Shown here: piece after piece, positions 1 to 13,872 of the stretch
Numbering within the stretch: the stretch's first letter is position 1
Layout of the letters: each line of letters opens with the position of its first letter
Source: Monilinia fructicola
Taxonomy: Eukaryota; Ascomycota; Leotiomycetes; Helotiales; Sclerotiniaceae
DNA: 64,000 nt
Assembly: GCA_008692225.1 (NCBI GenBank)
Contig: VICG01000005.1
Location: 372,001-436,000 of the forward strand
Direction of reading: 5' to 3'
The notes under the pieces: model-generated
Seen by the model: only the letters and a program-made list of their open reading frames with translations
Told to the model about the DNA's origin: nothing
Databases searched by the model: none
Position numbers and translations under genes: made by a program

Positions 1-2928
1 TCATTCGACTTCGAAACTTCAGGCAAAAATGTTCAGAGAGTACTTGATTATGCAAAGGAAGCAGGAATCTGGGTCATTGCTCGGGCTGGGCCGTATGTTA
101 ATGCTGAGACCAACGCTGGTGGCTTCGCATTGTGGGGCTCTGACGGGAGTATGGGAACTTTAAGAACAAGTAATGATACATACTATCGATCTTGGCTGCC
201 ATGGATCAAGGAGATTGGAGCTGTCATAGCAAAGAATCAGATCACCAACGGAGGAGTAAGATGCATAATGTACAAAGTCACACCGTATGCTAATTCTAGA
301 TATAGCCCATCATCCTCAATCAGGTTGAGAACGAACTTCAAGAGACATCTCATTCGGCTACGAACACTTTAGTTCTCTATATGGAGCAAATTAAAGCTGC
401 ATTCCGGGATGCTGGCATTATTATTCCTCTTAGTCACAATGAAAAAGGCCAGCGAAGTATATCTTGGAGTACGGATTATCAAAAATGTCGGTGGTGCTGT
501 GAATGTTTACGGCCTAGATTCGTGTAAGTATATCATCCGATATGATTTTACTTTTCGGCATCGTTACTTCTTCTATCTTCGTGCTCCAATTAATTCCATC
601 CTTTAGACCCCGGTGGCTTATCATGTACCAATCCTAACACTGGTTTCTCGGTTGTTCGCAATTATTATCAGTGGTTCTCGAATTATTCTTACACACAGCC
701 AACCTACTTTCCAGAATTTGAAAGCGGTACTTTCACTCCTTGGGGTGGCAGCTTTTATGATAGTTGTCAGTCTGAGCTTGACCCTGCATTTGCAGATGTT
801 TACTACAAGAACAATATTGGCCAAAGAACAACACTGTTGAGCCTGTACATGGCATGGGGCGGTACCAACTGGGGACATTGTAAGTTTCTCACTTCTATCA
901 CCAATGATAGAAATCTAACACCTCGCTTAGCTGCAGCTCCGGTGGTGTACACATCTTATGATTATGCGGCTCCGTTGAGGGAGACTCGTCAAATTCGAGA
1001 TAAACTTTCCCAGACCAAGCTTATCGGACTCTTCACAAGAGTTTCTACTGATTTGCTTAAGACGAATATGATTGGCAATGGTACTGGATATAGTGTGAGT
1101 ACTATCACCTTTGTAAAGAAGATGAACTGACAAAAAGTAGGTATCTTCAACTGACATCTGGTCTTGGGTTTTGCGGAATCCCGATACACAAGCTGGCTTT
1201 ACTACCGTCCAGCAAGCTGTCTCAAGCTCAAGATCGTCAGTGACGTTTGATGTCTATCTCAATACCTCACTCGGCGCCGTAACAGCTTCGAATGTGATTC
1301 TCAATGGTCGCCAGAGTAAGATTCTCGTTACAGACTATAAATTCGGGAATCACACGCTTCTCTTTTCATCTTCAGATATTCTTACTTATGGTATATTTGA
1401 TGTTGATGTTCTGGTGTTGTATCTTCAAGAGGGACAAACGGGTCAATTCGCTTTTAAGACCACCACAAAATTGACCTATGACGTTTATGGAAATTCTGTT
1501 TTCGCCGCGAATTCCACGTCAAATTATACTTTCACCTCACAAGCATTCACATACACTCAAGGGGCTGGCCAGACAGTCGTAAAGTTTTCTGACGGTGCTT
1601 TGGTGTATCTACTTGACCAACCTTCTGCATGGAAATTTTGGGCACCACCAACGACATCGAATCCTCAGGTCAAGCCTGATGAGCAAATATTTGTTCTGGG
1701 GCCATACCTCGTACGAAATGCATCTTTATCTTCTGGAGTTGTTCAAATCTTTGGTGATAACGATAAGAACACAACCATTGAAGTATTTTCCGGCAGTTCA
1801 TCAACTGAGACTATCGTATGGAATGGCGTCTCGCTTTTGACAACAAAGACTAAATATGGGTCTTATGTTGCACTACTTCCCGGTACCGAAGATAGAACCA
1901 TCTCCTTGCCATCATTAGGCAATTGGGATTCGGCAAACTCGCTCCCGGAGAAAGAAATATCCTATGATGATTCGAAATGGACTGTTTGCAATAAGACTTT
2001 TACTTCAAGTCCAATAGCACCTCTAACCCTTCCCGTACTATTCTCAAGCGACTATGGCTATTATACTGGACCCAAGATCTATCGTGGATACTTCGATGGT
2101 CTCAATTATACATCAATCAATATCACATGCTCTGGAGGTCTAGCTTTTGGTTGGTCTGCCTGGTTAAACGGTGTACTCATCGGTGGGAATCATGGCAATG
2201 CTACTGCCACAACCACCTACGCCGTTCTTTCTCTAGCGAACTACAACTCAGCTATCAAGCTTAAGGACAATCTTTTAACGGTTGTAGTAGATTATCATGG
2301 CCACGACGAAACCTCAACAGCAAAAGGGGTCGAAAACCCCCGCGGTATCCTCGGTGCTTTCCTTCTCCCTAGACCTTCTAACTCAACTGGTTTCAAACTC
2401 TGGAAAATTCAAGGAAATGCAGGAGGTTCTGCCAACATAGATCCAGTACGTGGACCTATGAACGAAGGAGGCTTCTATGGTGAACGTCTTGGTTGGCATC
2501 TTCCCTCTTCCCCATCCCTCTCTTCTTCTTCAACACCCCTCATTGGTCTCAACACCTCCGGTATCTCCTTCTACACTACAACCTTCGATCTTCTCTTGGA
2601 CGCCGACCTCGATGTTCCTCTCGGAATTAAATTCTCCGCTCCAGCAGGTACTATTGCCCGCGTCATGTTCTGGATCAACGGTTATCAATATGGAAAATAT
2701 GTTCCGCATATTGGTCCTCAAACTGTATTTCCCATCCCTCCTGGTATTATCAACAATCGAGGCAAGAATAAGTTAGCATTGAGTTTGTGGGCCATGACGG
2801 ACGAAGGAGCGAAATTGGATGGGGTAGAACTGGTCAGTTATGGGGCTTATGAGAGTGGGTTTGGATTTGATAGAGATTGGAGCTATTTGCAGCCTGGTTG
2901 GGATAGTGGGAGGTTGGAATATGCTTAG
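1..2928 (+). CDS. lacA: Secreted beta-galactosidase, GH35 (5'-truncated, one frameshift)
   Basis: Hydrolyses terminal beta-D-galactosyl residues of plant wall polysaccharides or lactose, presumably outside the cell. The gene enters from the left edge, so signal peptide and N-terminus are missing. Exons: 1-255, 306-523, 607-879, 931-1094, 1141-2928, about 898 codons. Visible GH35 signatures are ARAGPYVNAETNAGG at the start, PIILNQVENE right after intron 1 (acid/base Glu near 333), FPEFESGTFTPWGGS (nucleophile Glu near 714) and AWGGTNWGH. The rest matches the jelly-roll C-terminal domains. Reading frame shifts by one base at an A5 run, 481-485; dropping one A restores the family sequence and makes the total coding length divisible by three. 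Family assignment is secure; whether the frameshift is biological is doubtful. Confidence 0.93.
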
Positions 2929-3996
2929 TCTCTTTTGTGATTGGTATGATTGAGATATGAGATGAGAATTCGAAGGTGGTAAGATAAATGCAAATCTACA
3001 TAGTTGTTGTTTAGATGGTAAGTTTTGATGATAAGTATTCTCTTACCAACCAAACAATCAATCATTATCTTTGTCAAAAGCATGAATTGTCGTAATGAAG
3101 TGATGAAGGGTAACCTAGTGCAAAAGCTAACTTGAAATTTAGTTTTAGACCACTGCCAAAAGCCAATCAGCTCGCCTATTCTCTATATACACAAAATCTA
3201 AGGAAAATATCCATCCAAAGAGGTGAATTAAGTCGGTGGGCAAGATTGGTATCATGTCAATGCAGTGAAATCGTCATTTGCTAGACATCCATGATATCAC
3301 AAATAGTATCTGTTTGCTTTCCCGAGACGAGGAATTACTGCGCCTAGTCTCCCGCCGCCAAGGTGGACTTAACGAGACGGGGACTGGAAAATATACATAG
3401 TAGTGAAGAATTGATTTATCCTCGCACGATTACTTGGATAGTGCCCATTTCTGCACCCAAGTGTATTCTCTATACTTTGCTCAACTAACACTTAGATCTA
3501 GGTCGAAGCATTCAAGGGATGAGGTTAACGTTGGCAAGTTGAGATTATCCATCACGCGATCAACCCATTGTAGCGTCAGATGTCACGTACTTGAAGATTC
3601 ACTTGGGCATCAGAGGTCAAATCAACGAGGTCTCTGGTTCTAATTTTGATACGCTCAGCTACATGCACTATCTCATGGGAATGTTCTTGTGCCTTAACTC
3701 CTAACGAGCCGCGCCTAGCAATTGCAAAATCACTATACATAACTGTGCCTCTCTTATCCACAACAGAAGCTTTTCATGCACATGAGGTGAGGTGCAAAAA
3801 TACGGTGGTGTTGATCCAAACGTTTGCTCGCATTTATGAAAGAATCTCGCTTCGTTCCCTCGCATATCCAGCGCTCCTACGACGTCGGGATGTCAAAGTG
3901 GATTTTCCTGACCTTTTGCGGGGAACGTGAAGCGGGGTCTTGGGCCAAGGGTCAATTCCGAGGAGCTCAAGTCAGACGTTTTTCTATCCGTGATGT
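2929..3996. other. Intergenic region between two convergent genes
   Basis: About 1.07 kb with the 3' flanks of the beta-galactosidase and the chromo-like gene. I see no convincing exon, tRNA or repeat; the short open frames lack family features. Confidence 0.6.
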
Positions 3997-6900
3997 TTAA
4001 GCCTCCGTCCATTCCTGTTCATCTGATGCCAAATCCCCATCCTCATTTTCGACTTCGGTCGGCGAGCTTTCCCCTTCCTCTTCCTCTTCCTCATCCTCAT
4101 CATCTTTTGACCCCCCCGCTCCCAGCCCGCCACCCCAATATCTCCACGTTTTCTTCCTCTCAAGAAACTCCCTCATGATCCCATCATCGACCCTTGACCT
4201 CTTCACCCACTCCGGCCTCAAGTCGCTCGTATACTGCACCAAAAAACATTCACCCTTTGGCATCTCGTCAAACAGGATCCGCTCAATTTTCTTCTCCCGC
4301 GCCAACTTCTTCCCCGCCCCGGTTCTCGATTGCGCCTTCCAAAACTTGCATTTTTGCTCCCATTCAGCCGCCATGGGGCCCTCGGTGCCTCTCTTTTGCT
4401 GCCATGTCGGCGCCCAGTCGCCCTTCCATTCGACGAGGTAGGATTGTTTGAATTCACCATCATAGTCCCGGAGTCCCGCGGCGACCACTCCCTCGTACGA
4501 CCAAGCTTTCTCTTCGTCGGTGCATTTGAGTACAGGCTTTGATTCGGGCTTCCGTGTTTTCCGGCCCTGGGGCCCGGGAGCAGGCTCGGTCCTGTCCAAA
4601 GGCGAATGCCTTTCCATGGGTAGTAGTGTCTCGGCAACGATTCCTTTTCCTCCGTCCTTGCTTTGCACCGCAAGCGTGCCGAAATTGGCGAATGGTTCGT
4701 CGTTCTTGAGCGGCCATTCTTCGGGAACCATATCGATTGACGCCTTGCTTTTCACAACGTCCGTCTCCTTCGCCATCTTCTCAAGCCGAGCTTGAGAACT
4801 CGTTGTGCGGACAGGCTGTCGCGTTCTGCCATAATCCACAATAGCATCGGTCGACTTGCCGCGAGCTCCCACCGCGTCCCAGTCCCCCGCAACCTTCGTG
4901 CCTCCTAAAGTCTTCTGGAACTTCTTTGGGCGTCTTGGGGTTGGAAGACCGCTGTTCGAGTCCTTGGCGGTGGGATGGTGTGGCTTTGGCTTGGCTATAG
5001 CGGGAATATCAGAGCCAGCGCTCAAGCTATCTTCGGAACTGTAGCCGTCGCGAGATGCAGAAGTGCTCGGGCCAGCATTTTGGCTGCCACGCATACCTGA
5101 TCTCCCGGGGTTCATGTTGAGATTGGGAGATGGCTGGGCTGGCGAAGATGGCTCCGGGCTGACGAATATGTCTTCACGCAACGGCGCCGTACCAAAAGTG
5201 CCCTTTCTAGTAATTTTGGCACTGGAAGCAATTCTCTGGGCTGATCTATCTTGGTATTGACCTTGAAGCACCTCGCTGGACTTCTTTGGTGTTGGAGAAG
5301 CTTTGGTTGATTTCGAATGGATTGTGTGCGGATCGACTGATACATCTTCTGAGATTGCTTCCATCACCACAGGTATGCTTCGTCTTTGACCTCTTCGAAC
5401 TTCTCGGATATCTCTCTTTGTCATGTTGCTGTCTTCTCCCGTTTCTTCCACTCCAGTCACTGCACTGTCTTGGTGCCCTTGTCTCATTGCTTGCATGCTC
5501 CTTTTCCTTTCGAACCAACGGGGATCCATCGCCGTATTCAAATCCCAATCAAATAGCGGTCTCTCGCTGGTTCTTTCAGTTGATATTGGAGTGATCTTCG
5601 CACTTGGGCCACTTTGTTCCTGGAGAGTATCCGTATCTGATGCTTGTTGTTCAGGGGTTTCACACTCAATGGCACTAGAATTTCGTTGGATCCGATTGCA
5701 GGTCAGCGGTGATGAGAGTCCTTGCGCTGGTTGCGCTCCCAGAACACTTTCTCTTTCATTCTTGACTCTGACTGGGTCAATTTTCTTTTTCGTGGCTGTG
5801 ACTGGAGATGCTTGTAGAATATTGTGCGTACCTGGAAATGTTAGTCATTTTACCTCCACGTCATTCATTCACCAAGGAATTTTTATCGCTCATCTCGACG
5901 ATCACAGTCAAAATTGTGACTCCGTCAGCTTAAAGATCACTTGATCCACATGCACATCTCGCTGCCCTCTCGGAAAATAACGCGTAGATCTTCAACTCAC
6001 CAGGAATGACCCCCACAACCAAATATGCTCTCCCCTTCAACCCACTTCCTTTCTTCTCCCTCCCCTCACCATATCTCCCTTTGATAGCCTTGCACAACCC
6101 GCTATCCCTCCCAAGCAACTCCTCCATACAAAACACCACAGTCCCCCCCCTTCTCAATAAATCCCCATCCACAGCATACACCTCGACATCCTCTCCCCCC
6201 CCTCCAAACCTCCTCCCTTCATCCACCGCATCCTCCTCATTCTCCCACAAACTGATCCCCGAGAACCTCATCGCGCTCCAAACGCCAGGCACAAATATCG
6301 AAGAAGAGGATGCGCCACGCTCGCGAAAGTGGGCGCGTACTACTCCCAAGATCCCTTTGGCAGAAAATGGCAAAGGGGTCTGCGTATTCTTAGCCGACCA
6401 ACCGTGTTCGAGCGGGTGGTATCTTGCCTCTGGCTCTGTCCCACGCATATCGAGAACATGGCTATCCTCCATGCCCTGCAAAGCAACACTGGAGCCGTGA
6501 CCTGAAGCATTGGCGCAGATTGAGGGGCTGGATAGATCCCGCCAGTTGTCGTCGCGATGCAGCTTGTAAAACGTGCGCGGGAATTCGCTGGGGGCGAGGG
6601 AAAAGGGGTATGAGTATCCGGGTTGTATCTGAGGTCTCTCGGGCAGCGCGGGATGTGAGTTTGCGTAGGGAATTGCGCGTGCGGTGGGTGAACGTAGATG
6701 CAAAGGGCTGGGTGCTTCTTCGACTTGGGCGTGCTGGTCTCCGGTGCGGATATCTATAGAGCCCTTGGTGTTCCTCCTCCGTTTCCTGCACCTCCTCTTG
6801 CACTTTGGTCTAGGTTTCAAGAAGCACAGTCTCCTGAGTCGAAACTTGATGTTGGGCTTGCGTGGTTGAAGGCGGAATCGGCATCGAAATGGACCTCGAA

Positions 6901-7117
6901 ATAGATGCTTGATGCCCAACCTCCCCGAATTGGATTTCTTATTCTCATCTCTGCATCCTTTGTGAAAGGTCGGAAGAGATACCCAAGGCTTCACCTTGCG
7001 GCGAAATTGACGACTCAACGTACAAGTAGGCTTCGAAAGTTGGAGTTTGCGGAAGCGAAAGTTGGATTTGGGTTTTGTCTTGCATTTGGGTCGGGAGGGG
7101 AAAGAGGAGAAGATCAT
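3997..7117 (-). CDS. Large chromo-like domain protein, uncharacterised
   Basis: Two exons, 7117-6001 and 5831-3997, joined by a 169-bp intron (GTGAGT donor at 6000, CTAACATTTCCAG acceptor end); the splice keeps frame (VVGVIPG then THNILQAS). Predicted length about 983 aa. The C-terminal third contains two chromo-like modules: one around YLVEWKGDWAPTW (roughly residues 815-855) and a second around IERILFDEMPKGECFLVQYT (roughly 885-930), followed by an acidic Glu/Asp tail. This suggests a nuclear chromatin-associated protein, but no enzymatic domain is visible. The middle is low-complexity Ser/Pro/Lys. The first 130 or so residues are very Arg/Lys-rich and other frames there are also partly open, so the start (ATG at 7117, preceded by an in-frame stop) and N-terminus are uncertain. 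Confidence 0.7.
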
Positions 7118-10100
7118 CTTGATCTTGGTATCGATGTTGGTTGGTTCCGATGGCTGAAGTTCGAAGCAGGCTCTCGTGCTAACTCACGTTTAGATGGAGA
7201 TGGGAATGGAAATCCGGAGAGCAAGGGACTCGTGTCCGATGCGATGCAATTCAATTGCCTGTCTTGACTCTTGATGGATGGAGAAAGACTTCATAGCAAA
7301 TCAACTGAGTACCAGAATGTAGAACCTCAAGTTAGAAGGTCAAGATGTAGAATGAAGGGTATGAATAACATGAACGGGTCTAACGAGAGAGAAACCCTCC
7401 ATCCAAAATATCATTCTCAGCACTCTGTTATGAAATAATATTGATGGCTATCCTCATTCCACATGGGTCTGGTCTTTGTTCTCCATATTCAAAGCTATTG
7501 ATCAAATCATGCTTTTATTTTTTATGGATCAACCGTGTTTCTTTTCTCTTCTTTCCTTTACGTATCATCTGTTCTGTTTCTTGACGATTACATTCCATCT
7601 CTTATATCTTACATACAGTTATTGAAACATATCACACAACACATGGACATATTTTCAAAAAGAGCTTTGAAGATTGAGTTACAAGATAGATATGTGAAAC
7701 CAACAAAGGAGTTTCCCATCACTTCTATGAATTAATGGTTGATTCATTGATTGGCACTGTTTGTTTGTTGCTTTGACATGTAGTTTGATGGTGTGGTATG
7801 GAGTTGGGTTGGATGGATGGTTTTTGCATTAGATGTATGTTGGCGTTGTAATGAATTGAACGTCGTGCTGGAACGAATACCAATGGCCGCATTAATTTAG
7901 AATATCAAGGAGTTCCATATCGAACTTTAATTGTTCAGGTAGACATTAGGTATCTTCATATCCTATGTGAAGATTACATGTCAAGTTTGGTAATGAAACC
8001 TAGGTATAACGGAACGACCTCCACATACATTCCCCTATCGCCTCGCGTGACAAGATACCATTCTTAGCGGGATTATAGTTCGAAAATTCGTTCCTGCCTT
8101 CTCTCCTGATATTATTCAATTCTTCTCAAAGTAAAGGATCGCTATTTCTTTACTCAACCTCTCCTTGTCCCTGCCAATGTCGGTTTCAACATACAAGTGC
8201 TGATTTCTCCAGGGCTCCCCTATGTAACACTATCCTGACACCTCTAACTTACAAAATGTTTGAAACTTAGCATATTCACTTGATAATTTTGCAATCGGTG
8301 TTTTGCGGGGATGAGGAAAGAAGGGTGAAGGAAAGAGAAGATAGAAGTTAGAGAAATTGATGGAAAGATAGACATGATGAAGGGAAAAGAGAGATAGATT
8401 TGAAAGAGGTTTATAACGGGTCATTCGGAGGAGGAAGATAAAAAGGGAGAAAAAAAAATACACTCCACACGTCTTCTTTGCATAAGAATCGAGACTCCGT
8501 ATCTAGAAATATGGATGCAGGTAGCCTGGACCAGTGCCCAGTAAGTATTAGTAATCTATTGATGGTATATATCGGTGTTGGCAATGAGAACAGATATTAA
8601 GATGAAGATGAGGTTGAAGATAGGGTATAAGGAGAATGAGAAACTAAGCGGAGCTTTCGCTAGTAGATGATGGATCGTAATAAGGATAAAGACTAATCAA
8701 GTAGGGTGAGGAGAACGAATTGGGAAGAGTATCGACCTCGACGCAGCATCTGGTACTCTCTGCTCTCCGCTCTTATATTTTCTACGGCTCATGGCAGTAG
8801 TCAGTAGTCAGAACTACCGACTACTCTTTTAGGTCAGGATAAAGAAACCTTAGAACCTTACCGTGAAATCATGAGACGATGTATGGAAGGGTGATGAGTA
8901 AATAATGAAGAAAAAAGACGAGATCAATCATGCAGATTGTAATGAATAAAAACTGAAACGAGAATGGGGATGAGAGACACAGAAGAGAGAGAACAGATGA
9001 CCAAAAATCCACAGAGCGAGATCTCCGTTGGGGAGGAGAATCAAATCGTTGCGTGGACAGCATGATGAGATATATAGCTCAGTAAGATGTGATCGCTATC
9101 CCACGACAGCAGCACATTGCTACGTATCTCCAACGAGTGAAACCCTTTGCGATCTCAACGATAGACCGATCAACGCACTCGCGCTACAGCATTTCCTCTT
9201 CCAAGTTCCGACCCCTCTCCCAACACCCAAGCAGAACCCCCAAAGAAATCCAGCACGGCACAGCCAGCCCAGCCACATGCACGCAAGTTCGCCCTGCAGA
9301 ACAATGCGTAGCGCCCACGCTTCTCGCATCATCGCGCAACGTTGCATCGCAAGAAGGGAAGTTTTCGCGAACCTTGCGCCGGCCACAACGTACTCTGCAG
9401 GAGGTCTTCCCGAACGCGCGGGCGGCTGAAACGGGATACCAAGTCCCAACACGAGCTCCAATTTAAGGCATCGTAACTAACGGGCCGTCTCGTCCCGTCC
9501 AGCGCCGTGTGTATTTGGGGGGGAGGGCTTAGGGAAGAGAACGGAGGAAATGAAATAGGGGGGTGTGAGGGATGTTATTGGGTACTAGGTAGATGGTAGT
9601 CATTAGCGGTAGCGACGAATAGTAAAGCAAATGGGTATACGTAAATGTACGGGAGAAATCATCCGATGCCTAGGTAGATACGTGATGAAGAATCTTCTTC
9701 CCTACCTACAGTACTGTACCGTATTTCTCTTCGCGTGTTAGGTTGTTGACCTGGAGGGCTTACCTGGGCATCCATCTTGTTTGAACATGCATCCATTTGT
9801 ATCTCAACCTTACCGTAGCGCTGGACTCTTCTGGGAGTTTCTTGTATACGTTTTCCGGTTTGTATGGGGGAAGGAATGGGTGGAGTACATGATTCGCTGG
9901 GGTGTGAGATGGCGGTTGGTTTGTTTCGTGTTCCCTTCTGTGCGGAGTAGATTCTGTAGACTAATTAAGATTCCAAGTGAGGTAGGTAAGGTTACCTAGT
10001 GGTTGGAAACAATTTTTCGGGCTGGAATAGGAGGTGATTGAATCTTATCATATATGTAGCGAGCGGTACGTATACCTCCAAGCAGATAGGGCCAAATATA

Positions 10101-10380
10101 AGATCTTACAATAGACCGGTCGGTATATGAATCGACTTTGATTTTCCCTTTCGTCTTTAATGCCAATCGAAATCAACAACATTCAATATTTACTAATTGA
10201 TATTTCTTCCTGTCTCGGGCCATTCTAAAAAAGCAAATTTCGAATGTCTAATTACGCTGAAATCAAGCGAATTTCACAAGCCATCAGGTTAGATGGATAG
10301 GTACTAGGTCGGTCCATGTATAGGAGAAATTTGAGAATTGTCTAGCTATGCTGCTATAGATGAAGGAGAGAGATACTGTT

Positions 10381-10480
10381 AAATGAAAATGAAGATGAAA
10401 ATGAAAATGAAAATGAAAATGAAAATGAAAATGAAAATGAAAATGAAAATGAAAATGAAAATGAAAATGAAATGAAAATG
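10381..10480. repeat. (ATGAAA)n hexanucleotide microsatellite
   Basis: About 16 near-perfect copies of the hexamer ATGAAA run through this stretch. Reverse-strand translation gives a Phe/Ser or His/Phe artefact, not a gene. Confidence 0.95.
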
Positions 10481-11420
10481 GGGAGTCTAGAAAGGCCCGG
10501 GGATGATTGGTTTGTTTGTTCTGTTGATTCTTGGTAGGTTCCAAGATTTAGTAAGTAAGAGTAATTCATGATGATTGATGAATGATGGTTGAATCTTATC
10601 TTGTCTACTCTGTGCTGCTTTCGATAGCCCTGGAGGTTACATTAAGTAGTGATTGTGTATGGATGGAGAATCTATGTTAGGTTGCCCGCCCCTCTTAACA
10701 TGACAATTTCCTACCCGCTTGGTTTCCACATGTACACCGTCACATCATGTCACATCACATCACCCCGGATTTTCTTGGGCTACTGTACTGTTGAGGATCT
10801 GTGTGTGATGAGGGTGATGATTCGTGGATGTTGGGGGGAAGGGGGAGGGTGAACCGTTGGTGGGATGTTGATGATGGGAGGATTTGTTATTAGTGGGAAT
10901 CTCGAAGGTTAATACGAGGTGAGGTTGCCAAGGTTGATTGTTGTTGTATTGAAGGAGGAGTGGTTGTGGTTGTGGTTGTGGTTTTCGTCTTGATTTTATA
11001 CTTAGGCGTAGATCTAGATGGGATTGATTGATTGATTCCAGGTTGATTGGATTGGATTGGATTGGATTGGATTGGATTGTTATTTTTTGATAGAGTTGAG
11101 GTTCAACCTTAGTATTCCATATAGGTAGTTGGAAGAGTATTTCGAATAGGTATTATTTATATAAGTACATATACATATATCGTAGATATTCCAAGGTTGT
11201 ATAAATTTCACCTCGTAGCGAGTTGTAATGAGATGAATGAAAAGAGTTCTCTTAGCTCTTGTTTTTTTATCTTTTATCTTTTGTCTTTTGCCTTTGCTTT
11301 TGGCCTTTTGTCTTAATTCATTATTGAAGTTTGAAATATTAATTTCTTACTTTAGATGAGTATTTATTTCATAGAGAAAGATAGAATTCAGTAATAAAGA
11401 ACTAATTCGATATATTTTAT

Positions 11421-11578
<158 letters not shown>

Positions 11579-11984
11579 ACAACTCAACCCTTTCCTTGCC
11601 TTTTCTTTCCTTTCATTCTCCCCACTCTCTGATTTCCCTTGCATCTAGACCATCTTGGTATCCATGAGTGATTTCCCTAGTTGCCGGTAGAAAGATGATC
11701 CAATTAGTCCTTAGTAGCTCCCGCTACTCCGTATTCTGTCTTCGTACTCCGTACAGAGAACTGTGGAACTTCCACTGCGGAAGTGACATTACCCCTGACG
11801 CTACTGCACGCCCGAAAGGGTTCCTGGATGACTAACCGGATGAGACTAACCCTGGGGGGATTAGTGGGTCGGCTAGCTGATTAGTCAGTTGATCGGTGGG
11901 ATAATTAATACTGTGCTGTCCTGTACAGTACAGATTAGGTAAGTCGGTCGGTCGGTCGATAAAGTACCTAGGTAGGTACCTAGT

Positions 11985-12090
11985 CAGTCAGTCAGTTAAT
12001 GATGAGTGACGAAGAAGGAAAAAGAAAAAGAAGGGGAAGCAAAAGAAGGGGAAGGGGAAGGGGAAGGGGAAGGGGAAGAGTAGCGGAAGG
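11985..12090. repeat. GTCA tetramers followed by (GGGGAA)n purine tract
   Basis: A short GTCA run near 11985 is followed by a purine-only tract of AGAAGG and GGGGAA hexamers up to about 12080. It is strongly strand-asymmetric and could form H-DNA, but no function is evident. Confidence 0.8.
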
Positions 12091-12539
12091 GTAGGGGGTA
12101 GAAGAATAAAGATTTACATTGACTGTTACTGTATGTATCGTACTTGTACTCTCCAGCTACTCTGTAACCACTCTCCTATGATAAATGATCATGAATGACG
12201 AAAAGTAAATCGGATCAACATGAATATTGCATTAATGCCATCTATCATCTACTGATCGACAAACACCACCTATTTAGATATATACAGTATACCTAGGTAA
12301 TTATTGATAAATTCCGCCGTCGACAGCATAACATCGTATAAAGCTTCATAAGAAAATGAAATCTTATAAGATTATATGGTTATGTGATATGATGGTGAAG
12401 TATTGTCTCCATGGATATTATTGATATCACAAGGAAAATGCTGGTGGGTTAGATTGAGATGTGATTGACAGCTGGTTGAGAGATTTGAGGTTAAAGGATG
12501 GAGATTACTTGTAAATATTAGGCCTTTTATAAACGTTCA

Positions 12540-12785
12540 TCTTATGTATATATATATATATATATATATAATATGATATGATATTGTGTGATATGATATC
12601 ATGTTATATTATATTATATATCTTTATCCTTCTATACATCTTTTCTTCATACAAGTTTATACAGTACAATAATAAACTTACCTCCCTACTCTTTACCTAC
12701 TAGATAAATACATACATCATGGATATACATACATACATATATACATACATACATACATATATACTTACCTACTTACCTTTACCTC
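12540..12785. repeat. AT dinucleotide and CATA microsatellites
   Basis: A TA run near 12545-12570 grades into ATGATATTGTG-type imperfect repeats; CATA tetramers occur at about 12720-12770. Non-coding. Confidence 0.85.
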
Positions 12786-13204
12786 TCCTTCCGAGTTTAT
12801 ACTACTTAATATATACACACTCCGTAGACAACTACCTCCAGCTAGTCCCTACCCCCCTACACCATCTCTGCATCTAGATTGACCTGGGCATATCCTTTGC
12901 CCAGTGCTGCCAAGCAACATCATTCTAATATGGTTTGATGTCTTCGATTTCCCTCAGCCAATGATGATCTCCATCGTATCTGGATTAGTCTCCTTTTGTA
13001 AATTAACTTTGTGTTTCTCCAATCATGGTTTGATTGTTCCTGCTTCTGTGGAGATATCATCGAAAGTTACTGTACTGTACTGTAATGTGGAATTGGTTGA
13101 TTCTTAAAATGGGGAGTATACAGAGTAGTGGTTTTCCAAGGCTCCCTTCTTCCCTTTATTAGATGTGAGGAGAGGACCTGGAGAGAGGATGATAGAGTGA
13201 GAGT

Positions 13205-13460
13205 GATGAGGATGATAGACTGGAAGACTGGAAGGCTGAGAGGCTGAGAGGCTGAGAGACTGAGAGACTGAGAGAGACTGAGAGACTGAGAGACTGAAAG
13301 ACCAAGAGACCGGATGATAGAACGAGAGTAGAAGAGTATAATAGAATAACTGATAGACTGACAAACTGATAGACTAAGAGTATGATAGAATAACTGATCG
13401 ACTAACAGACTAACAGACCAACAGAACTAACAGACCAAACAGACTAACAGACTGACTGAT
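13205..13460. repeat. GAGACTGA-type minisatellite
   Basis: Degenerate tandem units of 8-10 bp (GAGACTGA, GAGGCTGA, then AACAGACT variants) cover about 250 bp directly upstream of the wall-protein gene. Its edge lies about 400 bp from the start codon. Confidence 0.85.
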
Positions 13461-13872
13461 TGAGAATTTGTGATTGAAGCTTCCAAGTTCCAAGCTTGGT
13501 AGCGGTTGCATGGATTCTTTTACTTTATGGGATTGGTGGATTGGTTCCACTTTCACCGTATAAGATCCGCAATTTCCCAAAAACATCTCAACCCTTAGAT
13601 TTCTTTCCTTCTCATCTCTTCATCTCACTTTCACTCAAAACTACAACATTCACTCTTTTGCTTCACCGCAGTACTGTAGTAAATAATATTCATTCGACTT
13701 TTGGTCAACTTACATTCGTTCTTCGCAGTCAAAATCAATTCAGATCCAACAACAAAATACAATACAACTCTACAACTCTTCGTCCCATCATCCTCCATCT
13801 CCATAGATATCAATCAGCTCCGATCTATTACCCTCTTCAACAACTCATATAATAATATCAATTCATATCAAG

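Noticed and set aside
3600..3660. Possible tRNA around GGTCTCTGGTTCTAAT
   Set aside because: I could not pair an acceptor stem, D arm and anticodon arm around the T-loop-like sequence.
9028..9470. Overlapping open frames in a GC-richer patch
   Set aside because: Three frames on two strands are open at once, none has recognised domains or supporting introns, so no choice is justified.
10284..10569. His/Phe-repeat open frames
   Set aside because: Produced by the ATGAAA hexamer array.
12904..13107. 67-codon open frame on the plus strand
   Set aside because: Short, isolated and without family resemblance; it lies in the repeat-rich upstream region.
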